This document shows, one piece after another, positions 8,824 to 17,297 of a stretch of DNA of 64,000 nt. Origin of the DNA: Opitutia bacterium. GTDB taxonomy: Bacteria; Verrucomicrobiota; Verrucomicrobiia; Opitutales; Opitutaceae. The stretch spans positions 1 through 64,000 of the forward strand of contig CANGHW010000011.1 of NCBI GenBank assembly GCA_947453695.1. The letters are read 5' to 3'. The stretch's first letter is position 1. The number at the start of each line of letters is the position of its first letter. The notes below the pieces were generated by a model. It ran no database searches and was not told where the DNA came from. It saw nothing but the letters and a program-made list of their open reading frames with translations. Both the position numbers and the translations under genes were made by a program.

Positions 8824-10778
8824 CCTTCGCCTCGCCCGAACTCCTCTGGCTGCTCCTCGCGCCTGTCACCCTTCTGATCTGGGAACTCACCCATCGACGC
8901 CGCACGGCTGCGACGTCACGCCCGAAGATCCTCCGGGCCGAGGCCGGCGCCCACTCGCTGAATCTCAAACTCACCTCGACCACGACCGCGAGTGCCACCC
9001 GCGTTCGCTACTGGCTCTTCGCTGGCACTTCGCTCGTCCTCCTCGCCCTCGCCCGTCCGCAATACGGCCGCCTCGAAGAGCCCGTCTTCGACCAGTCCCG
9101 CGAAATCCTCCTCGCGATCGACCTTTCCCGTTCGATGCTCGCCCCCGACGTCAAGCCGTCGCGGCTCGATCGCGGCAAACTTCTCATCCAGTCCCTCCTC
9201 GAAAAACTCGAGGGCGAACGCGTCGGCCTCGTCGTGTTTTCCGGCACCGCCTTTCTCCAGAGCCCGCTCAGCGCCGACTACGAGATCCTCCGCGAATTCC
9301 TCCCGGCGCTCAACCCCGACTTCCTCCCGCAGGGCGGCACGAATTACGGCGCCCTCCTCGACGCCTCCATCCAGGCCTTCAGCGCCACCAACTCCGCCGA
9401 CCGTTTCCTTGTGATCCTCAGCGACGGCGAAGCCACCGACGAGGACTGGAAGGGCCGCATCGACGAGTTGAAAAAGAAAAACATCCGCATCCTCGGTCTC
9501 GGCGTCGGCACCGCCGGGGGTGCGATGATCCCCGATGGCTCCGGCGGTTTTGCCAAAGACGAGCGCGGCGCCGTCGTCCTCTCCAAACTCGAGAGCGGCA
9601 CCCTGCAGGAACTTTCGACCGCCACCGGCGGCGTCTACCGCGACGCCAGCGGCTGGCTCGACCTCGCCGGCCTCATCAAGGAAACCGTCGAAGCCGGCCG
9701 TAAAGGCCAGTTCCTCGAGAAAAATACTATCCGCCTCGCCGAACGATTCCAGTGGCCCCTCACCCTCGGCGTCTGGTGCCTCCTCGTCAGTTTCTACCGC
9801 GAGTTCCCCGTGCGCCCCAAGCCGCGCGACATCAAGCTCACTCCTCACTCCAAAGCCTCCGCTCCGACCACCCCGCCTCCTTCCGCCGTGCCTCCCATCG
9901 TCGCCAGTCTGCTCCTCGCCATCTTCCTCGCGAGCCCAGCGCCCTCGTTCGCGATCATCCCGCCCTCTGGTGCGCCCACCGCCAAGTCCGCTACACCCGC
10001 CAATCCCGCCGCTGCCGGCGCCCCGGCCGCCCCACCCGCTTCCGAAGCTCTCTCCAAAATCGTCGGCCGCCTCGCCACCTCGCCCGCCCCCGCCGCTCGC
10101 GACTGGGCCGAGCTCGGCCGGGAGACGGTCACGTGGGGCAGCAAGCTGCAGTCCGAGCAGCAAACCATTCCAGAGGGCCCCGTCCGCGACGCCCTCGCCG
10201 CCGTCGATGTCGGCTCGAAACTCGACGCCAAGACCGCCGACTGGCCCAAGCTCCGCGAAGAACTCGAAGCCCTCCTAAAGAAATCCGAGGAGCAAAAACA
10301 GGATCAGCAGAAAAAGCAGGACGACCAAAACAAGCAGGACCAGCAGAACAAGGATCAGGACCAGCAAAACCAGGATCAGCAAAACAAGGACCAGCAGAAG
10401 CAGGATCAAAAGAAGTCCGACCAGAAACAATCGAAGGATCAAAAAGATCAGCAGTCGCAGGAGAAACAGGACCAGCAACAAAAGCAGGACCAACAGGACG
10501 CCAAACCCGACGACCAGCAGAAACAGGGCGACTCCGCCTTCGGCGACATGAAGGACAAGCCGCAACCTCCTCCTCCACCGCAGCCCGATCCCGGCACGCA
10601 AAAGGTCGGCGGTCAGCCCGAGCGCAAACCCGTCGAACAACAAGCTCCCGATCCCTCGCTCGCCCTCCCGCTCCAAAAACTCGAGCAACTCCGCAATCAG
10701 GACTCTCCCGCCCATCTCTTCCAACTCATGGAGGGTGAAAAAAAGCCCGCCCCGAAAACGAAGGGTAAAGATTGGTAA
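8820..10778 (+). CDS. batB: BatB-like VWA protein fused to a BatC-like region
   Basis: A 652-residue protein. Residues 1-325 are BatB: two membrane helices, a VWA domain with MIDAS DLSRSM (Asp about 101), GTNYGAL and LSDGEATDE, and a closing helix (QWPLTLGVWCLLVSF). A second hydrophobic segment that looks like a signal peptide (VASLLLAIFLASPAPSFA) follows near residues 360-378. After it come an Ala/Pro-rich linker, a helical stretch, a Gln/Asp/Lys low-complexity region (about 491-573) and a conserved end with LEQLRNQDSPAHLFQLM. Stand-alone BatC proteins have similar Gln/Asp-rich tracts, but I see no clear TPR here. It starts by ATGA overlap with batA and ends by TAATG overlap with batD. Confidence 0.88.
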   Translation: MTFASPELLWLLLAPVTLLIWELTHRRRTAATSRPKILRAEAGAHSLNLKLTSTTTASATRVRYWLFAGTSLVLLALARPQYGRLEEPVFDQSREILLAIDLSRSMLAPDVKPSRLDRGKLLIQSLLEKLEGERVGLVVFSGTAFLQSPLSADYEILREFLPALNPDFLPQGGTNYGALLDASIQAFSATNSADRFLVILSDGEATDEDWKGRIDELKKKNIRILGLGVGTAGGAMIPDGSGGFAKDERGAVVLSKLESGTLQELSTATGGVYRDASGWLDLAGLIKETVEAGRKGQFLEKNTIRLAERFQWPLTLGVWCLLVSFYREFPVRPKPRDIKLTPHSKASAPTTPPPSAVPPIVASLLLAIFLASPAPSFAIIPPSGAPTAKSATPANPAAAGAPAAPPASEALSKIVGRLATSPAPAARDWAELGRETVTWGSKLQSEQQTIPEGPVRDALAAVDVGSKLDAKTADWPKLREELEALLKKSEEQKQDQQKKQDDQNKQDQQNKDQDQQNQDQQNKDQQKQDQKKSDQKQSKDQKDQQSQEKQDQQQKQDQQDAKPDDQQKQGDSAFGDMKDKPQPPPPPQPDPGTQKVGGQPERKPVEQQAPDPSLALPLQKLEQLRNQDSPAHLFQLMEGEKKPAPKTKGKDW

Positions 10779-13306
10779 TGCCCATGCGCCTCGCCCGCTT
10801 CGCCATCCTCGCCGTCATCGCCGCCTTCTTCATCGGCCTCGGGGTCTCCCGCGCCCACGCTCAGGCCGTCCGCTGGGAGCCCTCCGACGCCGATCCCTCC
10901 GAACTCATTCTCATCTTCGAGAACTGCTCGCCCAATGGCGCCCCGCGCCTTCCCGCCATCGAGGGCGTCCAAGCCGACCTCACCGGCCAGGGCACCCGCA
11001 CCGAGTTCAACAACTTCACCCGCACCGATTACGTCCAGCTCACCTATCGCCTCCGCACGCGCGCGAACACCCCGATCACCATCCCGGCCTTCGACATCGC
11101 CACGAACAAAGGCAACCTCCGCGTCCCCGAGTTCAAGACCGCTGGCGCCGCCCGCAACCCGTCCCTCGACACCGCCGCCTCCTCCCAACTCGCCCCCGGC
11201 ACCAAGACTGTCTGGGCCGGCGAGGTCTTCCCCCTGCTCTACGTCCTCGACGTCAACCGCCGCAATTTCTCCCAGCTCGAGACCGCCCCCGACTGGAACG
11301 CGTCTCCGCTCGTCGCCGAGGACTGGTCCAAGCCCGAACCCTCCGAGCGCGTCGTCAACGGCGAGGCCAAGCTGAGCATCGTCTACCGCACCCGCGCTTT
11401 CGCCAAGAACCCCGGTCCGCTCGCCCTCAACCCTGTCACCCAAATCGTCCGCCTGCAGACCGGCAGCATCGGCTTCGGCCTCTTCCAAGCCCCGCGCCTC
11501 GAACGTCTCTCCGTCGAATCTGCCCGCTCCGAACTCACCGTTCGTCCGCTCCCCGGCAACGCCCCCGCGTCCTTCGCCGGCGCCGTCGGCCAGTTCAAAC
11601 TCACCTCCAAGGTAGTCCCGGAAAAAGCCGGCGTCGGTGAACCCATCACTTGGACGCTTGAGCTCACCGGCACCGGCAACTGGCCCGACGTCACCGGCCT
11701 CCCGCAGCGCGACGTCTCCAACGATTTCCAAGTCGTCCAACCCAAAGCCAAACGCACACCCACCGAAGGAAAACTCTTCGATGCTTCGCTCGCCGAAGAT
11801 GTCGTCCTCGTCCCGACCAAGCCCGGCACCTACGCGCTCGGCCCCGTCAATTTCACCTACTTCGATCCAAAGAGCGGCACTTACCAGACCGTCTCCGCCC
11901 CGCGCACCACCGTCACGATCGCCGCCCCCGACGCTCCAAAATTCAACTTCGGCGCGACCGGCCAGGCCACCACTACTAACGAAAGCAATCAACCCGGTTC
12001 GGCGACGGCTTCCGCCAACGGACAAACTCCAGCTACTCCCAAAGCCCCCGCCGCCGTTCCCGCCGCGCCCGCCGGCATCCCGCGTGACCCGCTACCCGGC
12101 AACGCGACTGCCCCGGTGCCCATGGCGAAGCGCGTCCTCGCCGCCCTCCTCGCCCTCCCCGCCGCTTTGCTCCTCGCGTTCTGGCTTACCCTCGCGATCC
12201 GCCGCGCGCGTCAAACTGATCCGCTCCGCCCGCGCCGCGAAGCGCGCACGCGCCTCGCCGCCACCATCGCCCAACTCCGCACCGGCTCCCCCACCGCTCC
12301 CCTCAACGCCCAACTCCTCCTTTCCTGGCAACACGACACCGCCGTCCTCTGGCAACTCGCCCACGCCGCTCCGTCTGCCGCCGCGCTCTCCGATGCCGCA
12401 TGGTCCACGCTCTGGTCCGAGGCTGATCGCGCTCTCTATGGTGCGAAATCCGAACTTCCCTCGGATTGGACCGCCCGCGCCGAGGCCGCCCTCACCGCGA
12501 AAAAAGTCCCCGGCTTCAACGCCCTCCGCCTCTTTCTCCCGCGCAACCTGCTCCCCTTCGCCGCGCTCCTTCTCCTCGCGTTCGCGGGACCTGACTCCCT
12601 GCGCGCCGCCGAACCCACCGCCGACTACGCCGCCGGTAAATTCCCTGCCGCTGAAAAATCCTGGCGCGACGCCCTCGCCAAGAATCCCACCGACTGGATC
12701 GCCCATCACAACCTCTCGCTGGCCCTAGCCCAGCAGGACAAGGCTGCCGAGGCCGCCGCCCACGCCGCCGCCGCCTTTGTGCAACGCCCCGACCACCCGT
12801 CCGTCCGCTGGCATCTCGCCCTTACCACGGAAAAGGCCGGTTTCGTCCCCGCCCCTCTCGCCCCGTTCCTCCAATCCGACCGCGCCCGTGAACTCGCCCA
12901 GCATCACTCGCCCGCCCAGTGGCAACACGTGCTCCTCGGTTCCGCCGTCATCGCCGCCCTCGCACTCGCCGGGCTGCTGGCCCACGCCTACGGGTTTAGC
13001 GCCCGCGCGCTTTTCCCGTCCTGCCTCGCCGTTCTCTTCCTGAGCATAGCCTCCGCCGGAGCCGCCTACGCCGCCTGGCAATCCTACGGCAGCGCCGCCG
13101 ATTCCCGCGCCGTCGTCGTCTGGCGCGCCGGCACCCTCCGCTCGATTCCCACGGAAGCCGATACCACGCAGAAAACGACGCCTCTCGCCGCCGGCAGCGT
13201 CGCCCTCGCCGGCAAAACTTTTCTCGGCCGCTGGGTCCAGCTCACGTTTGACAACGGCCAGACCGGCTGGGTGCGCACCGACGATTTCGTCCCGCTCTGG
13301 CGGTAG
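10778..13306 (+). CDS. batD: BatD-like protein fused to a TPR and SH3-like (BatE-like) module
   Basis: An 842-residue exported protein. A signal peptide (cleavage after SRAHA) leads into BatD-type beta domains (PITIPAF, NPVTQIVRLQTGSIGFGLF, GEPITWTLELTGTGNWPDV) and a membrane helix near 448-475. A second signal-like segment (NLLPFAALLLLAFAG, about 590) then precedes TPR-type repeats (YAAGKFPAAEKSWRDAL, DWIAHHNLSLALAQQ), two more helices and a C-terminal SH3-like domain ending WVRTDDFVPLW. This is the domain content of separate BatD and BatE genes in Bacteroidetes. The start overlaps the batB stop. A Met two codons in is equally possible. Confidence 0.88.
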   Translation: MPMRLARFAILAVIAAFFIGLGVSRAHAQAVRWEPSDADPSELILIFENCSPNGAPRLPAIEGVQADLTGQGTRTEFNNFTRTDYVQLTYRLRTRANTPITIPAFDIATNKGNLRVPEFKTAGAARNPSLDTAASSQLAPGTKTVWAGEVFPLLYVLDVNRRNFSQLETAPDWNASPLVAEDWSKPEPSERVVNGEAKLSIVYRTRAFAKNPGPLALNPVTQIVRLQTGSIGFGLFQAPRLERLSVESARSELTVRPLPGNAPASFAGAVGQFKLTSKVVPEKAGVGEPITWTLELTGTGNWPDVTGLPQRDVSNDFQVVQPKAKRTPTEGKLFDASLAEDVVLVPTKPGTYALGPVNFTYFDPKSGTYQTVSAPRTTVTIAAPDAPKFNFGATGQATTTNESNQPGSATASANGQTPATPKAPAAVPAAPAGIPRDPLPGNATAPVPMAKRVLAALLALPAALLLAFWLTLAIRRARQTDPLRPRREARTRLAATIAQLRTGSPTAPLNAQLLLSWQHDTAVLWQLAHAAPSAAALSDAAWSTLWSEADRALYGAKSELPSDWTARAEAALTAKKVPGFNALRLFLPRNLLPFAALLLLAFAGPDSLRAAEPTADYAAGKFPAAEKSWRDALAKNPTDWIAHHNLSLALAQQDKAAEAAAHAAAAFVQRPDHPSVRWHLALTTEKAGFVPAPLAPFLQSDRARELAQHHSPAQWQHVLLGSAVIAALALAGLLAHAYGFSARALFPSCLAVLFLSIASAGAAYAAWQSYGSAADSRAVVVWRAGTLRSIPTEADTTQKTTPLAAGSVALAGKTFLGRWVQLTFDNGQTGWVRTDDFVPLWR

Positions 13307-13407
13307 GGCAGGTTGTCCTCAACCCGCCGCGCAACAACCAGAGCGGCGCCGGCCCAAGCGCCAACAGTGCCGCAATCCAAACTTGGTCTTTGGTCCTTGA
13401 ACCTTGG

Positions 13408-13962
13408 TCACTCCGCGCGCAGCGCGGCAGTCTTCCGCACCATCCGCGCCATCGACTCCTCGGGATTGAGCGTCGTCACGCGCGCGACGTCCACCCACGC
13501 CAAGTCCTTCGATTCGCTCGAAATCACCAACGGCTCGTTCGGATCCGCCTCGATCATAAATCGCAGATCGTAGTGATAGTGCCCCGGATCGGTCTTGCGC
13601 GCCGGAATCCAGTGCCGGTCGACGTCAAAAATCTCCGCGCTCACGGCCCGCACGTTTGCCAGCCCGCTCTCTTCGCGCGCCTCGCGCAGCGCCACCGCCA
13701 GCAAATCCGGATCGCCGTCCGCGTGCCCTCCGAGCTGCAGCCACTTGTCCAGCTTGTGGTGGTGCGTCAGCAACGTCCGCGTCCGATCCGCATTCACGAT
13801 CCACGCCGACCCCGTCAAATGCCCCGGCACGCACTCACGCCGCAGACACTCCGTCTCCGCCTCCACAAACGAGATCGTCGCCGCGACCATCTCCACCTCA
13901 TGCGCGTCGGCCGCTCGCGCCACATGTGCCCGCAATAATTTCAAAACCGCGTTCCGATGCAT
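13408..13962 (-). CDS. Nudix hydrolase
   Basis: A 184-residue Nudix protein. The Nudix box reads GGHADGDPDLLAVAL followed by REAREESGL, matching the consensus except that the first Glu is Pro; the REXXEE metal ligands are intact. The N-terminal part (GSAWIVNADRTRTLLTHH) and C-terminal half (HYHYDLRFMIEAD, ESKDLAWVDVARV) are typical of a subfamily of unknown substrate. Nudix enzymes cleave nucleoside diphosphates linked to another group. A 31-bp dispersed repeat lies 28 bp upstream of its start. Confidence 0.9.
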   Translation of the reverse strand: MHRNAVLKLLRAHVARAADAHEVEMVAATISFVEAETECLRRECVPGHLTGSAWIVNADRTRTLLTHHHKLDKWLQLGGHADGDPDLLAVALREAREESGLANVRAVSAEIFDVDRHWIPARKTDPGHYHYDLRFMIEADPNEPLVISSESKDLAWVDVARVTTLNPEESMARMVRKTAALRAE

Positions 13963-13990
13963 AAATTATCTATCTTTTTCCCGCCTCTAT

Positions 13991-14021
13991 TTTCCGTGTT
14001 TTCCGTGTGATCCGTGGGCAA
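13991..14021 (+). repeat. 31-bp dispersed repeat, copy 1
   Basis: Three 9-bp units of the form TTTCCGTGT (the last ends in GG), then GCAA. The same 31-mer, with two mismatches and in the opposite orientation, lies at 59514-59544 just upstream of pheS. It sits between the Nudix start and the end of the LOG gene. Its function is unknown. Confidence 0.75.
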
Positions 14022-14041
14022 TTCACATTCCCCACTCCCGC

Positions 14042-14623
14042 TCACCGCGTCTCAAACCACTTCGGCTCCACCTTCACGCCCGCCGACGCCTCGATTTGCG
14101 CGAACACCTCGGGCACCGTCGCCGCTACACGATACAGCTCCATGTTCGATGGCTTGAAAAACTTCTCCGCCAACATCCGCTCAAACAACTTCACGAGGTC
14201 GTCGTAGAACCCGTCCTGATTCAAAAACACGCACGGCTTCTTCACGATATCGAGCTGCCGCAACGTGAGGATTTCCATGATCTCCTCCAGGGTGCCCCAA
14301 CCGCCCGGCAGTGTCACAAACGCATCCGCTCGCGCCTCCATGAGAAGCTTCCGCTCACGCATCGTCACGACCGTCACGAGTTCGTCCGCTTCGTCAAAGG
14401 CCAGCTCCCGCACCTTCATGAAATCCGGGATGACCCCGACCACGTGGCCGCCCTTCGCTTTCACTGCCCGCGCCACCGCGCCCATGAGCCCGGTCTTTCC
14501 GCCGCCGTAGACGAGCCCCCAGCCGCGCGCCACGAGTTCATGCCCGAGTTCTGTCGCTGCCGCATAGTATTTCGGATCGAGCCGGTCGCTGGAGGAACAG
14601 TAAACGCAGAGCAATTTGGGCAT
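14042..14623 (-). CDS. LOG family protein (TIGR00730, putative phosphoribohydrolase)
   Basis: A 193-residue Rossmann-fold protein with the LOG signature PGGWGTLEE, GLVYGGGKTGLMGAVARAV and MRERKLLMEARADAFV. LOG enzymes hydrolyse cytokinin riboside or related nucleoside 5'-monophosphates to base plus ribose 5-phosphate; many were once labelled lysine decarboxylases. The ATG at 14623 (PKLLCVYCSSS) is the family start; the in-frame extension upstream falls in a palindromic intergenic repeat. It is divergent from gluQ. Confidence 0.93.
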   Translation of the reverse strand: MPKLLCVYCSSSDRLDPKYYAAATELGHELVARGWGLVYGGGKTGLMGAVARAVKAKGGHVVGVIPDFMKVRELAFDEADELVTVVTMRERKLLMEARADAFVTLPGGWGTLEEIMEILTLRQLDIVKKPCVFLNQDGFYDDLVKLFERMLAEKFFKPSNMELYRVAATVPEVFAQIEASAGVKVEPKWFETR

Positions 14624-14634
14624 GTATTTTGAGA

Positions 14635-14717
14635 AACCACTAATGCCCACTAATCGACACTAATAATTTTGGATTCCGTTGTCCGAAATTAGTGCTGATT
14701 AGTGTGCATTAGTGGTT
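14635..14717. repeat. 83-bp palindrome of six CACTAAT heptamers between divergent genes
   Basis: The left arm carries CACTAAT at 14638, 14648 and 14658, exactly 10 bp apart. The right arm carries ATTAGTG at 14688, 14698 and 14708, also 10 bp apart. AATTTTGGA (14665) pairs with TCCGAAATT (14682) except for one position, leaving a loop of about 8 nt. It fills almost the entire gap between the LOG start (14623) and the gluQ start, and the gluQ GTG lies inside the last heptamer. It is AT-rich against a GC-rich background. It could be a mobile palindrome, an operator or a cruciform; no T-run marks it as a terminator. Confidence 0.85.
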
Positions 14718-15569
14718 CCTCCCTCCGTCTCCTACCTCGGCCGCCTCGCCCCTTCCCCCACGGGCCACCTTCATCTCGGCCACGCCCGCACGTTCTGGCT
14801 CGCCGCCGAGCGCGCTCGGCTCGCCGACGGTGTCTTGCTTCTACGCAACGACGACCTCGACGCCATCCGCTTCCGCCTCGATTTCGTCGCCGCCATGTTC
14901 GAGGACCTCCGCTGGCTCGGCTTCACTTGGCGTGAACCGGTCATTACCCAAAGCTCCCGGCTGCCCGCCTACCGCGCAGCCCTCGCCAAACTCCACGCCG
15001 CCGGCCTCATCTTCCCCTGCACCCGCTCCCGCCGCGATGTCCTGGAAGCGATCTCCGCCCCGCACGAACACGCCGCCGTGCCCGCCCCCGACGACGAACC
15101 CGTCTACCCTCCGCAGTTCCGCCCGCCCCCCGACGCCCCACTCCCACCCCTCGGCGAAAAAATCACCGTCAACTGGCGCTTCCGTGTTCCCGACGGCGAG
15201 GAGATCACGTTTCACGACGCCCGCTTCGGCCCCCAACGCGCCGTCGCCGGCCGCGACTTCGGTGACTTCCTCGTTTGGCGCAAAGATGATGTTCCCAGCT
15301 ACCAAATGTCCTGCGCGGTCGACGACGCCGAGCTCGGCATCACCGAAGTCGTCCGCGGAGCCGATCTTATCAAGAGCACCTTTCGCCAACTCCTCCTCAT
15401 CCGCGCCCTCGGCCACGCCGCTCCCGCTTACTACCACGCCCCGCTCATGCTCGACGACCAAGGTCAACGCCTCGCCAAGCGCCACGACTCCCTTTCTTTG
15501 CGGACCCTCCGCGCTCAAGGCGTGACTCCGGCCGAGATCATCGCGAAGTTCGCCGCCGAAACGACATGA
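14712..15569 (+). CDS. gluQ: Glutamyl-Q tRNA(Asp) synthetase-like protein
   Basis: A 285-residue shortened glutamyl-tRNA synthetase core: class I signature APSPTGHLHLGHARTFW, ERARLADGVLLLRNDDLD, VDDAELGITEVVRGADLI, LMLDDQGQRLAKRHDSLSL (KMSKS-like) and no anticodon-binding domain. GluQ joins glutamate to queuosine in the tRNA(Asp) anticodon. The zinc site of E. coli GluQ (CxC ... Y ... C) is degraded to a single Cys in FPCTRSRRD. The start is GTG at 14712, inside the palindrome, and no better start is visible. It is coupled to mogA by ATGA. Confidence 0.9.
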   Translation: MVPPSVSYLGRLAPSPTGHLHLGHARTFWLAAERARLADGVLLLRNDDLDAIRFRLDFVAAMFEDLRWLGFTWREPVITQSSRLPAYRAALAKLHAAGLIFPCTRSRRDVLEAISAPHEHAAVPAPDDEPVYPPQFRPPPDAPLPPLGEKITVNWRFRVPDGEEITFHDARFGPQRAVAGRDFGDFLVWRKDDVPSYQMSCAVDDAELGITEVVRGADLIKSTFRQLLLIRALGHAAPAYYHAPLMLDDQGQRLAKRHDSLSLRTLRAQGVTPAEIIAKFAAETT

Positions 15570-16096
15570 GCATTCCCAAAATCGGCGTCCTCAACATCTC
15601 TGACCGCGCCGCCGCCGGTATTTATTCCGACGAACCCGGCCAGGCCTGCCTCGCACTCTTGCGGGAGTGGCTCACGACGCCCTTCGAGGTCGATTACAAA
15701 ATCATCCCCGATGAACGCGACCTGATCGCCTCGGAGCTTCGCCGCCTGGCCGACGACGTCCATTGCTGTCTCGTCGTCACCACCGGCGGCACGGGCCCCG
15801 CGCAACGCGACGTCACGCCCGAGGCTACGCGCGATGTCATTAAGAAAGAGCTGCCGGGCTTCGGCGAACTCATGCGCGCCACCTCCTTGAAATACGTGCC
15901 CACCGCGATCCTCTCGCGCCAGACGGCCGGCATCCGCGGTCGCACCCTGATCGTGAATCTCCCCGGCCGGCCCAAAGCTATCCGCGAGAACCTTGAGGCC
16001 GTCTTCCCCGCCATCCCCTATTGCATCGACCTCATCGGCGGCCCCCGGCTCGAAACCAACGAAGCCGCCATGAAGGCCTTCCGACCCAAGAGCTGA
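15566..16096 (+). CDS. mogA: Molybdopterin adenylyltransferase MogA
   Basis: A 176-residue MoaB/MogA-fold protein: KIGVLNISDRAAAGIYSD at the N terminus, VTTGGTGPAQRDVTPEAT (substrate loop) and TLIVNLPGRPKAIRENLE. MogA adenylates molybdopterin before molybdenum insertion in the cytoplasm. The order of motifs and the length fit MogA better than MoaB. Its ATG overlaps the gluQ stop (ATGA). No other moa or moe gene is present in the window, although a MOSC protein lies upstream. Confidence 0.93.
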   Translation: MSIPKIGVLNISDRAAAGIYSDEPGQACLALLREWLTTPFEVDYKIIPDERDLIASELRRLADDVHCCLVVTTGGTGPAQRDVTPEATRDVIKKELPGFGELMRATSLKYVPTAILSRQTAGIRGRTLIVNLPGRPKAIRENLEAVFPAIPYCIDLIGGPRLETNEAAMKAFRPKS

Positions 16097-16108
16097 TCCC
16101 CCGGCGCC

Positions 16109-16471
16109 TCACCGCCCCCGCGGATTGCGCCACTCGGCCGGGAGGATCGACTCCGGACCAATGATATACACGCGGTAGTAGAGCCAGAATATCACCGCCC
16201 CGAGGAAGATCAGAAAGAATATCTCGCCCAACTCACCGCCGCGCGTCCGGCTGCTCCGCTGCATCCAGCCCACTAAGGTGCCGATCAGCGGGGCCACCAC
16301 GAAGCCGACCAATGAGCCGCCAAAGAGCACCATCCCCATTATCGCCGCAGTGCGCAGGTATTCGTCATCGATGAGCTTCGCCTTGTAGCTCGCCAGCTCA
16401 ACGCAGAGGTTCAGCAACAGCAGGCAACACGGCAGCACGTAGTAGTTCCGAACAACATTTTTGTTTTTCAC
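16109..16471 (-). CDS. Small predicted membrane protein
   Basis: A 120-residue protein with three hydrophobic stretches: YYVLPCCLLLLNLCVELAS near the N terminus, IMGMVLFGGSLVGFVVAPLI in the middle, and IFFLIFLGAVIFWLYYRVY near the C terminus. I recognise no family. The start is GTG at 16471. It is convergent with mogA (12 bp apart) and divergent from the FmdB-like gene. Probably a real gene, as the composition and hydrophobic pattern are protein-like, but the function is unknown. Confidence 0.65.
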   Translation of the reverse strand: MKNKNVVRNYYVLPCCLLLLNLCVELASYKAKLIDDEYLRTAAIMGMVLFGGSLVGFVVAPLIGTLVGWMQRSSRTRGGELGEIFFLIFLGAVIFWLYYRVYIIGPESILPAEWRNPRGR

Positions 16472-16532
16472 AGGGCGCGATTTGACTCGTGGGCCACACT
16501 CGGCTCATGAACTAAGGCACACAACCCCAGCG

Positions 16533-16754
16533 ATGACGACCTACGTTTACGAAACCATTCCGTCCAAGCCTGGCCTCAAGCCGCGCCAGTTCGAAGTGGC
16601 GCAGAGCATGAAGGACGCCCCGCTCACCCATCATCCCGAGACCGGAGAACCGGTCCGTCGCGTGATCGCTGGCGGATACGGACTCATCACCCAAAAAGCC
16701 GCTGCGCCCGCTGCCCCGTGTGGCAACCAGTGTGCCTGCTTCAGTCAAAACTGA
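16533..16754 (+). CDS. FmdB-like small protein without the N-terminal zinc ribbon
   Basis: A 73-residue protein. TYVYETIPSKPG, FEVAQSMKDAPLTHHPETG and PVRRVIAGGYGLI follow the FmdB-family pattern (Y-Y-C-xx-C-G ... FEV-Q-M-D-PLT-CP-CG ... VRR). All four zinc-binding Cys of that pattern are replaced here, and the only Cys are in a C-terminal cluster, CGNQCAC. It may be a family member that lost its metal site or moved it. It ends 8 bp before the DUF5069 gene and probably shares its transcript. Confidence 0.75.
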   Translation: MTTYVYETIPSKPGLKPRQFEVAQSMKDAPLTHHPETGEPVRRVIAGGYGLITQKAAAPAAPCGNQCACFSQN

Positions 16755-16762
16755 TTTTTCAT

Positions 16763-17209
16763 ATGATTAACTACAGCGCTCCCGACCTCACCCAACATCC
16801 GCCTCGCAGCGTCCGCGTCCGCCTCGGCGGTTACGCCCATCTTGCCCGGCTGCTCGATAAGGCCCGCGCGGTGATCGCCGGCAAGGGCGCGGACTACCAC
16901 TACAATTGCCCGCTCGACCAGCAGCTGTTTGCCTTCACCGGCATCTCGGCCGATGCGATGCTCGCCGAAATCAAGACCGGCAAGACCGACACCCAGATCC
17001 TCGCTTGGATTGACGCGCAATCCAAGCGCCAGCGCTATGAAGTCATCGCGTGGTCTGCCTGGCTCGAACAGCACGGCCCCGGCGGAGCCCCCGGTCACGA
17101 GTGGGCCGCGAGCGTCATCAAGGGCAACAAGTCCGAGCGCGACGACATCCGCTCCTTCGCCGACCTGCTCGATTTCGACGACTATCACAGCTACGGCGGC
17201 AAGGCGTAA
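16763..17209 (+). CDS. DUF5069 protein
   Basis: A 148-residue protein matching DUF5069: PPRSVRVRLGGYAHLARLLDK, the hallmark GADYHYNCPLDQQLFAFTG, then EIKTGKTDTQILAWID and a Trp-rich EVIAWSAWLEQ. The family is typical of Verrucomicrobia and Planctomycetes and has no known function; a fixed Cys in YNCPLD suggests a catalytic or metal role. It is the second gene after the FmdB-like gene and is followed by a strong terminator. Confidence 0.87.
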   Translation: MINYSAPDLTQHPPRSVRVRLGGYAHLARLLDKARAVIAGKGADYHYNCPLDQQLFAFTGISADAMLAEIKTGKTDTQILAWIDAQSKRQRYEVIAWSAWLEQHGPGGAPGHEWAASVIKGNKSERDDIRSFADLLDFDDYHSYGGKA

Positions 17210-17267
17210 GCAGATTGATTGTAGCCGCGCCGGTTACGGCGAGGCCTCGATATCAGCACACCCCGCG

Positions 17268-17293
17268 GGGCCGGTTTCATACCGGCCCTTTTT
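17268..17293 (+). terminator. Rho-independent terminator after DUF5069 gene
   Basis: GGGCCGGT pairs perfectly with ACCGGCCC across a TTCAT loop, followed by TTTTT. It ends just before the 3' end of the convergent MazG-like gene (stop at 17298), so it may serve both directions weakly. Confidence 0.9.
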
Positions 17294-17297
17294 GTTT

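Noticed and set aside
8916-12025. Two minus-strand frames (415 and 442 codons) across batB and batD
   Set aside because: Gly/Asp/Glu-rich shadows of the Bat genes, with no motifs.
13307-13407. Repeated TTGGTC words after batD (13383-13410)
   Set aside because: Too short and too few copies to tell from chance; no hairpin or gene.
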